Below are positions 4,783-9,525 of a stretch of DNA of 9,525 nt, one piece after another. A program made the translations under genes and the position numbers. The notes under the pieces were generated by a model. The model did not search any database and was not told where the DNA came from. It saw only the letters and a program-made list of their open reading frames with translations. Position 1 is the stretch's first letter. The number at the start of each line of letters is the position of its first letter. Source of the stretch: Desulfurococcaceae archaeon UBA285 (lineage in GTDB: Archaea > Thermoproteota > Thermoprotei_A > Sulfolobales > Desulfurococcaceae); NCBI GenBank assembly GCA_002495025.1, contig DADP01000022.1, forward strand, positions 1-9,525, written 5' to 3'.

Positions 4783-5727
4783 CTATTCTTCACCTCGTAG
4801 TTTAGCACCAGTAATATATGTGAATACATCGTCTAGTGTTGGCTCTTTAACCATAATCTTCTTTATTCGAACACCTCTCTTTTTAAACAAGTCGACAATA
4901 TCTACTACTTTCTCTTCGCCTTTTTCCACATATATAGTAATCCTATTGCTTTCGTGTTTTACTTTACCGTAGACCTCTAGTTCTCTCAACAACTCGCCTG
5001 GTAGACTCGACGCTTCGTATTGCACTTCTATTACGTCTCCACTGGGAATAGAGTCTTTTAACTCGCTTATCGTTCCCAGCGCCCTCAACCTACCCTTGTA
5101 TATAATACCAATCCTCTCGCAAACCCTTTCAGCTTCAAACATGTCGTTTGTTGCTAGTATAACAGTTGTTCCCTCATCGCGTAGTTTCTTGATTACATCC
5201 CATAATGCATGTTTAGATAAGACATCTACTTGTGCTGTTGGCTCGTCGAGTATTGCAACTCTTGGTTTTTGAATTAATACTTTTGCTAGTTCAACTTTTT
5301 TCCTTGTTCCACCACTCAACTGGTAGAACTGTTTGTTTCTGTGCTCCCATAATCCAAGCAACTCCATTACTTCTCTTACAACTCTCTTTGCCTCTTCCCC
5401 AGAGTAGCCCACTACTCTAGCATGCCACTTCAATAGGTCTATTGGCTTATCAATCCACATGGCCTTCGGGTCTTGGAACGCTATACCAACTAGTTTTCTA
5501 ACCTCGTAGTCTTCACGTGTAACACTGTGTCCAAATACATAGATGTCTCCACCACTCGGTTTGTAAACAGTAGCTATTGTGAGAAGTGTTGTTGTCTTGC
5601 CCGAGCCATTGGGGCCTAGTAGCCCGAATATTTCCCCCTCGTAGATGTCGAGTGTTAAATTATCAACTGCTGTAAAACCACCAAATTTCTTTGTGAAATT
5701 CTTTATTTCAACAGCTTTACTCCTCAT
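4783..5727 (-). CDS. ABC-2 type exporter ATP-binding protein (DrrA/NatA/CcmA-like)
   Basis: This 314-residue ATPase powers the two downstream permeases. Motifs are Walker A GPNGSGKTT (38-46), Q-loop Gln85, signature LSGGTRKK (137-144), Walker B VAILDEP (157-163) with Glu162, and D-loop QVDVLS. After about residue 230 there is a C-terminal domain with EPTLDDVFTYITG (295-307), typical of DrrA/NatA proteins. The switch histidine is replaced by Asn194 (ILATNDMFEAE). The ATG has GGAGTG upstream at good spacing. A TATA-like AT stretch (minus-strand AATAAATTAATC, near 5772-5784) precedes it. The gene heads the exporter operon and is divergent from the mrp cluster. Confidence 0.93.
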   Translation of the reverse strand: MRSKAVEIKNFTKKFGGFTAVDNLTLDIYEGEIFGLLGPNGSGKTTTLLTIATVYKPSGGDIYVFGHSVTREDYEVRKLVGIAFQDPKAMWIDKPIDLLKWHARVVGYSGEEAKRVVREVMELLGLWEHRNKQFYQLSGGTRKKVELAKVLIQKPRVAILDEPTAQVDVLSKHALWDVIKKLRDEGTTVILATNDMFEAERVCERIGIIYKGRLRALGTISELKDSIPSGDVIEVQYEASSLPGELLRELEVYGKVKHESNRITIYVEKGEEKVVDIVDLFKKRGVRIKKIMVKEPTLDDVFTYITGAKLRGEE

Positions 5728-5771
5728 AAAAGCACTCCTTTAACTCTATTTCACCTATAGAGAAAAACATT

Positions 5772-5784
5772 GATTAATTTATTT
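5772..5784 (-). promoter_or_regulatory. Putative promoter of the ABC exporter operon
   Basis: The minus strand reads AAATAAATTAATC about 50 bases before the ATPase ATG. This predicts a start near 5753 and a leader of about 25 bases holding GGAGTG. No clear operator repeat is seen nearby. Confidence 0.45.
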
Positions 5785-5834
5785 CTATCTCTCTGGGTCT
5801 CTATGGTGGGATTGAGAAATATATATTTGTGATG

Positions 5835-5843
5835 TTTAAATAT
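5835..5843 (+). promoter_or_regulatory. Putative promoter of the mrp operon
   Basis: TTTAAATAT lies about 40 bases before the TTG start of mrpF. It predicts a transcript start near 5866 and a short leader with GGTTGAG. A second AT-rich stretch (AAATATATAT, near 5818-5827) is an alternative TATA. Confidence 0.45.
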
Positions 5844-5878
5844 CCCAGGCCCCATTAAAGTAAACTCTGGTTGAGAGC

Positions 5879-6157
5879 TTGATTGAATACGCTGAATTAG
5901 TTGTGCTTATTGGAGCACCACTGTATATAGCCGCTATGATTCTATATTCGTATAGGTTGATTAGAGGTCCAACAATCCCAGACATGGTTCTCGCTGCTGA
6001 CTCGCTCTCCTATGACCTAGCAGTGTTTCTAATGGCTCTTGCACTATATCATAGAACATCGTTTCTCATAGCTCCACCCATAATGCTTGCTTTATGGGTC
6101 TACTTACTCGACGTCTACGTGTCTAAATACCTGGTTACACGCGAGGTGGGAGTTTGA
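5879..6157 (+). CDS. mrpF: Mrp-type cation/proton antiporter subunit MrpF (MnhF/MbhB-like)
   Basis: This 92-residue protein has three predicted membrane helices. It carries the MrpF signature between helices 1 and 2 (YRLIRGPTIPDMVLAADSLSY), where the conserved RGPT..D...A.D motif lies and the aspartate is thought to matter for ion translocation. The start is a TTG at 5879-5881 with a weak GGTTGAG upstream. The frame has a stop 18 bases earlier and no ATG between, so the TTG is the best available choice. It is first in the plus-strand antiporter operon and overlaps mrpG by four bases (TTGA). Confidence 0.9.
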   Translation: MIEYAELVVLIGAPLYIAAMILYSYRLIRGPTIPDMVLAADSLSYDLAVFLMALALYHRTSFLIAPPIMLALWVYLLDVYVSKYLVTREVGV

Positions 6158-6513
6158 TCGAGCCAGTATTATTCTGGATTGGAAGCGCATTATTCATTAT
6201 TGGCGGTGTATTCGACTTGATCGCTGCTATTGGACTAGTTAGATTTCCAAACTTCTATGTTAGACTACACGCTGCAACCATTGGCGCTATATATGGAGCT
6301 GTACTACCACTAATTGGTATTTCACTAATGGCTCTGGGGCTACCAGAACTACCGGGTAGATACGCTATTGCCGGCGCGTCTTTTGTAACAGCTATTCTAT
6401 TATTAATCGTAGCGCCTATTGGAAGCCATGTACTAGCATATGCAGCTCATAAATCAAAAAGCGTAGAGTGGAATCCCGTTGTAGACCACCTTGCAGAGGA
6501 TGAGGCGAAATGA
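6154..6513 (+). CDS. mrpG: Mrp-type cation/proton antiporter subunit MrpG (MnhG/MbhC-like)
   Basis: This 119-residue protein has three predicted helices and matches PhaG/MnhG/MrpG proteins. The hallmarks are GGVFDLIAAIGLVRFPNFYVRLHAATIGAIYG, containing the conserved G(L/V)xRxPdxyxRLHAATka motif, and the end of helix 3 with APIGSHVLAYAAH. The TTG start is well supported by GAGGTGGGAG a few bases upstream and by the TTGA overlap with mrpF. It overlaps the next gene by four bases (ATGA), indicating translational coupling. Confidence 0.92.
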   Translation: MIEPVLFWIGSALFIIGGVFDLIAAIGLVRFPNFYVRLHAATIGAIYGAVLPLIGISLMALGLPELPGRYAIAGASFVTAILLLIVAPIGSHVLAYAAHKSKSVEWNPVVDHLAEDEAK

Positions 6514-6773
6514 TACTACCCATTATATTATTAATAACTGCCTCACTACTAAGCCTTGTCTTCGTCTACATGGCTGTTACAGAGCGAGACTTGTTGAAAG
6601 CAGTTGTATTCTCAGCTGGTCAGAGTATATCTTACGCTATACTACTACAATCAATGTCTACGCCGGATATTGTAATGACATATGTAACAGTCTCTGTTGG
6701 ATTATACTCTGCACTAATCCTCTTCGTGATTAGTAAAACAGAGAGATTCGAGGGTGGTGGGCGTGAACACTAG
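6510..6773 (+). CDS. MbhD/DUF4040 subunit (equivalent to part of the MrpA C-terminus)
   Basis: This 87-residue, three-helix protein carries the MbhD (DUF4040) motif RDLLKAVVFSAGQSISYAILLQSMSTPDIVMTYVTVSVGL. In bacterial Mrp antiporters this domain forms part of the C-terminal extension of MrpA; in archaeal Mbh, Mbs and Mrp complexes it is a separate small subunit, as here. The conserved acidic residue in PDI.MTY is present. The ATG overlaps the mrpG stop (ATGA) and has GAGG just upstream. It overlaps the start of the next gene by 11 bases. Confidence 0.87.
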   Translation: MILPIILLITASLLSLVFVYMAVTERDLLKAVVFSAGQSISYAILLQSMSTPDIVMTYVTVSVGLYSALILFVISKTERFEGGGREH

Positions 6774-7503
6774 AATACTCGTATTAATACTACTAGTTGT
6801 ATCCGCCCTCAGTGTATCCATAGCGGCCTCGCTACTACTAGACATACCAGTTCCACGTGGATTAAAAGAACTAGCAGTATACTATGTCAGCAATACTATT
6901 AGAGATACTGGCAGTCCAGAAGCAGTCGCAGCAATAGTCTGGGATTATAGAGGACTAGACACAATATACGAGACACTAGTATTATACCTGGCAATAGTTG
7001 GTGGACTAGCAATATTTAGAGTAACCTTGAAAACAATTACGAAAACCCCTATAGGACTAACACTCTTCTCGAAGACATCTACCAAGATAATCTCGTTGCT
7101 AATAGCTACTATATCAGCCGCTATTACATTCCACGGCCATTTAACACCTGGAGGTGGATTTCCAGGCGGCTCTGCCCTAGCCGTAGCGGCCATGTTGATA
7201 ATACCAGTATTTTCAATGTATGCACTACTAGAAAAGGGTGTTACTAGTACAAAACTAGTTGCTCTAAGAGGATTTGCACTAACAGCTATTGGATTAGTAG
7301 CCCTACTCCCCGTTGTGAGAGGACTAGAAATAGTTACAAACCAGAAGTTCTATCCTACACAAATACTCGGCATACCAGTAGGTGGTAGTATCTCGCTATA
7401 CAATATATTCGAGTCTATTGCAGTAGCCTCTGGCTTTATTGCAATAGCACTCTACTTATCTATACCCGAAGAAGCCTACAAGACGGGTGAGAGCAGTGCT
7501 TGA
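6763..7503 (+). CDS. mrpB: MbhE-MrpB fusion subunit of the Mrp-type antiporter
   Basis: This protein of about 246 residues joins two domains that are separate in Pyrococcus Mbh. Residues 1 to about 90 carry the MbhE-like motif AIVWDYRGLDTIYETLVL (57-74) followed by a helix. The rest is MrpB/MnhB, with the motif GHLTPGGGFPGG (125-136) and four predicted helices. In bacteria the MbhE-like part is the extreme C-terminus of MrpA. GTG codons at 6754, 6757 and 6763 are possible starts; 6763 is chosen because GAGGGTGG lies at suitable spacing before it. It overlaps mrpC by eight bases. No stop or frameshift separates the two domains, so the fusion is real in this sequence. Confidence 0.88.
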   Translation: MNTRILVLILLVVSALSVSIAASLLLDIPVPRGLKELAVYYVSNTIRDTGSPEAVAAIVWDYRGLDTIYETLVLYLAIVGGLAIFRVTLKTITKTPIGLTLFSKTSTKIISLLIATISAAITFHGHLTPGGGFPGGSALAVAAMLIIPVFSMYALLEKGVTSTKLVALRGFALTAIGLVALLPVVRGLEIVTNQKFYPTQILGIPVGGSISLYNIFESIAVASGFIAIALYLSIPEEAYKTGESSA

Positions 7504-7897
7504 AGAATTATCCTATATTCTAATAGTAGTAGTACTAGCATTAAACTCGTTGATAGCAATATATGGAATAGTATACAGGAGAAGCCTAGTTAAAAAACTA
7601 ATCTCGCTTACAATACTATCAGACACTGTATTCATAGCTGTAATCCTCGCAGGCTTCTACTTTACACACCCCCTTATACCACCAGTATACGAGGATCTAG
7701 GCGGGGGCAATATAGACTACATGGTTAAACACGCCTCAGACCCGCTTCCACAAGCACTAGTATTAACCGGTATAGTAATAGGACTAGCAACAAATGCACT
7801 CATAGCTTTTGGTATTATTCAATCATATAGATTAACTGGTACTACTGACGCAAAGAAAATAATTGAAATACTGAGTAGGAGTGGGGTGGAAGAGTAA
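7496..7897 (+). CDS. mrpC: Mrp-type cation/proton antiporter subunit MrpC (NuoK-like)
   Basis: This 133-residue protein has three predicted helices and belongs to the NuoK/MnhC family. Visible features are the RRSLVKKLISLTILSDTV segment leading into helix 2 and the signature DPLPQALVLTGIVIGLATNALI (81-102), nearly universal in MrpC. The loop between helices 2 and 3 (PPVYEDLGGGNIDYMVKHAS) is longer than in complex I NuoK but normal for MrpC. The GTG at 7496 is preferred over the GTG at 7487 because GGGTGAG ends five bases before it. It shares one base with mrpE (TAATG). Confidence 0.92.
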   Translation: MLEELSYILIVVVLALNSLIAIYGIVYRRSLVKKLISLTILSDTVFIAVILAGFYFTHPLIPPVYEDLGGGNIDYMVKHASDPLPQALVLTGIVIGLATNALIAFGIIQSYRLTGTTDAKKIIEILSRSGVEE

Positions 7898-8382
7898 TGT
7901 TGAAATACCTTGTTGTATGGTTAATGGTGTTTACCATCTACATTGTTTTTACTGGTTCAATAGCGCCGCTAACACTAATCACTGGTCTAATAGTATCAAT
8001 AGTACTCAGTATTACAACTGCAAAATACCTTGTAGAAGACGAAGAAAAATTAAAACAACCCATTAGACTCTTATACCTAGTATACTATTTCCTAAAGTAC
8101 ATTACAGTAATAGAGCTCAGAGCACACATGGATGTAGTTAAACGAATAATCACTATGGACATCAAGCCGGGTATAGTGAGAGTACCAGTTGCCTCTGTTT
8201 CAAGATATGCTAGACTACTCGTAATGAGCTCTATTACCAACACGCCTGGAACAGTAGTAGTAGACGAGAAAAACGACTACTTCTACGTCAACTGGATCTA
8301 TGTATCCACCACAGACCCATTAAAGGCAAGAGAGAGTATAAGCTTGGAGTTTGAGCGCTTTGCAAGTAGAATATTTGATTGA
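7897..8382 (+). CDS. mrpE: Mrp-type cation/proton antiporter subunit MrpE (MnhE/MbhA-like)
   Basis: This 161-residue protein has two or three N-terminal helices (VVWLMVFTIYIVFTGSI, LITGLIVSIVLSI, LYLVYYFLKYITVIE) and a soluble C-terminal domain. Family features are the KPGIVRVP segment (near 92-99), the stretch LVMSSITNTPGTVVVDEKNDYFYVNWIYV (108-136), which matches the MrpE T.TPGT....D pattern, and a final amphipathic helix. Its place between mrpC and mrpD is unusual: in most archaeal clusters it heads the operon with mrpF and mrpG, and in bacteria it follows mrpD. The ATG shares its A with the mrpC stop. Confidence 0.9.
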   Translation: MLKYLVVWLMVFTIYIVFTGSIAPLTLITGLIVSIVLSITTAKYLVEDEEKLKQPIRLLYLVYYFLKYITVIELRAHMDVVKRIITMDIKPGIVRVPVASVSRYARLLVMSSITNTPGTVVVDEKNDYFYVNWIYVSTTDPLKARESISLEFERFASRIFD

Positions 8383-8392
8383 GGTGGGATTT

Positions 8393-9525
8393 ATGATCGA
8401 GTTGTTAATTGGTTTAATACCCTTCATTCCCGCATTTACAAGTTTTCTAACACCACTAGTATATCTTGCATCGAGAAATAGATATATTGCAATGGCTACG
8501 GGGATAACAGGGCTATTTATAACCACTATACTCTCACTACTAGTATCAATAGAAGCCTATAGTCTAGACACTCCACTAGTATTTAAAGCAGGTGGGTGGT
8601 CTGCACCTATAGGTATAACGTATATTGTAGACCGCTTTAGCGCACTGCTCGGACTAGTAACGTCGTTTATACTCCTCTTAATTATGATTTATAGTGTGAG
8701 CTATATTGTAGATGATGGCTATCCATGGTATACAATACTACTACTTGGAAACGCCAGCGGACTATTAGGCGTTATATACACGGGTGATTTATTCAACCTC
8801 TTTGTAATGCTAGAAGTAACAAGTGTATCTAGTTATGGACTTGTAATGTACTATAGACACAGAGGAGACTCTATTGTATCAGGATTAAAATACGCGTTTA
8901 TAGGCTCGCTTGGTACAGCACTATACCTGCTTTCAATGGGCTTAGTGTATAGTTACTATGGAACACTAAACATAGTAGATTTTTCAATGAGAATACCGAT
9001 TGTAACGAGTGAAACACACTATATTGTCTTCGGGTTAATAATGGGTATTTCACTATGGACTTTTAGTATAAAGAGCGGTGTATTCCCCAACCACTTCTGG
9101 CTACCAGATGCACACCCAGCAGCACCATCACCCATATCGGCACTGTTAAGCGGTCTCGTAGTAAATACTGGTATTGTAGGACTCTATAAATTCCTCTATA
9201 TTGCTACTTGGAGTGCTATAAGCGACCCCTTATACAGTGTTAAAGAAACAGTTTCACTAATAGCTGTAGTTATGGGTGCTCTATCAGCACTAGTTGGAGG
9301 TTTACTAATGATGATTCAGACAGATGTAAAGAGGTTGATTGCATATTCTACTGTTATGAATCTCGGCTATTTGTTTATGGGTATAGCGTGTATTAGTGAA
9401 CTAGGACTACTAGCCTCTACATACTATATCATAATGCACTCACTAGCTAAAGCAACACTCTTCTTGAGTACTGGTGTATTTATTAAAATAGCTGGTAGTA
9501 GAAATATAAACGAGCTCTCAGGCCT
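8393..9525 (+). CDS. mrpD: Mrp-type antiporter subunit MrpD (NuoL/M/N-like), cut by window edge
   Basis: This is the large proton-channel subunit of the antiporter; 377 residues are visible of roughly 490 expected. Key features are GDLFNLFVMLEVTSVSSYGL, with the conserved membrane glutamate Glu141 (equivalent to Glu137 of Bacillus MrpD), Lys166 in SGLKYAF, and Lys227 with the motif FPNHFWLPDAHPAAPSPISALLSG (231-254). Also present are Lys313 in KRLIAYSTVMNLGY, and His349 and Lys353 in MHSLAKATLF. All residues expected for ion transfer are there. The ATG has GAGGTG six bases upstream, overlapping the mrpE stop. By family alone it could equally be MbhH or MbsH, the antiporter-like subunit of a hydrogenase or sulfane reductase complex. 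Confidence 0.93.
   Translation, partial: MIELLIGLIPFIPAFTSFLTPLVYLASRNRYIAMATGITGLFITTILSLLVSIEAYSLDTPLVFKAGGWSAPIGITYIVDRFSALLGLVTSFILLLIMIYSVSYIVDDGYPWYTILLLGNASGLLGVIYTGDLFNLFVMLEVTSVSSYGLVMYYRHRGDSIVSGLKYAFIGSLGTALYLLSMGLVYSYYGTLNIVDFSMRIPIVTSETHYIVFGLIMGISLWTFSIKSGVFPNHFWLPDAHPAAPSPISALLSGLVVNTGIVGLYKFLYIATWSAISDPLYSVKETVSLIAVVMGALSALVGGLLMMIQTDVKRLIAYSTVMNLGYLFMGIACISELGLLASTYYIIMHSLAKATLFLSTGVFIKIAGSRNINELSG

Noticed and set aside
4782..4829. Longer N-terminus for the first ABC-2 permease
   Set aside because: It would overlap the conserved C-terminus of the ATPase by 47 bases; the GTG at 4781 has GAGGTGA at ideal spacing.
6945..7193. Minus-strand frame inside mrpB
   Set aside because: Antisense of the conserved MrpB core; no family features.
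8320..8526. Minus-strand frame across the mrpE-mrpD junction
   Set aside because: Antisense shadow without motif or start signal.
1..9525. CRISPR array, insertion sequence or integrated element at the tRNA
   Set aside because: No regularly spaced repeats, no transposase or integrase frame, and no duplicated tRNA 3' end (att site) were seen.

Overview
The window reads as a hyperthermophilic archaeon of the phylum Thermoproteota, most likely Desulfurococcales or a close relative; I cannot name the species. The evidence is a ribosomal protein eS25 gene (known from Thermoproteota and relatives but not from typical Euryarchaeota), TATA-box promoters at the expected distance from genes, a tRNA without encoded CCA, archaeal-type GGAGGTG Shine-Dalgarno motifs with many GTG and TTG starts, tightly overlapping operons, and moderately AT-rich DNA unusually rich in CTAG.

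Left part (1-1631, all minus strand): an ECF-type vitamin/precursor importer made of a QueT-family substrate-binding S component, an ECF ATPase and the start of an EcfT transmembrane protein that runs off the left edge. A tRNA-Gly(CCC) gene with its own TATA box and T-rich terminator lies just upstream of queT. QueT-family proteins are associated with import of queuosine-type 7-deazaguanine precursors; in archaea such bases feed archaeosine at tRNA position 15.

Middle left (1629-2860, minus strand): a compact three-gene module seen in many anaerobes: a DUF134 helix-turn-helix regulator, a tiny tryptophan-rich DUF5320-like protein and a NifX/NafY-like (dinitrogenase Fe-Mo cofactor biosynthesis domain) protein. 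Between the regulator and the other two genes lie two copies of a near-identical palindrome (core TGAAACATGTTTCA), 44 bp apart centre to centre, bracketing a TATA box. This is the clearest regulatory structure in the window and suggests that the DUF134 protein, or another dimeric regulator, controls the small operon.

Middle (2858-5727, minus strand): ribosomal protein eS25 with its own promoter, preceded by a three-gene ABC-2 type exporter operon (DrrA/NatA-like ATPase plus two six-helix permeases). Both ABC ATPases in the window lack the usual switch (H-loop) histidine.

Right part (5879-9525, plus strand): a seven-gene Mrp-type cation/proton antiporter cluster in the order mrpF, mrpG, MbhD/DUF4040 (equivalent to part of the MrpA C-terminus), an MbhE-MrpB fusion, mrpC, mrpE and mrpD, the last cut by the right edge. 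Such modules occur as stand-alone Na+/H+ antiporters and as the ion-pumping half of membrane-bound hydrogenase (Mbh) or sulfane reductase (Mbs/Mbx) complexes; the window ends before the genes that would decide which. The mrp and ABC exporter operons diverge from a 151-bp intergenic region carrying a promoter for each.
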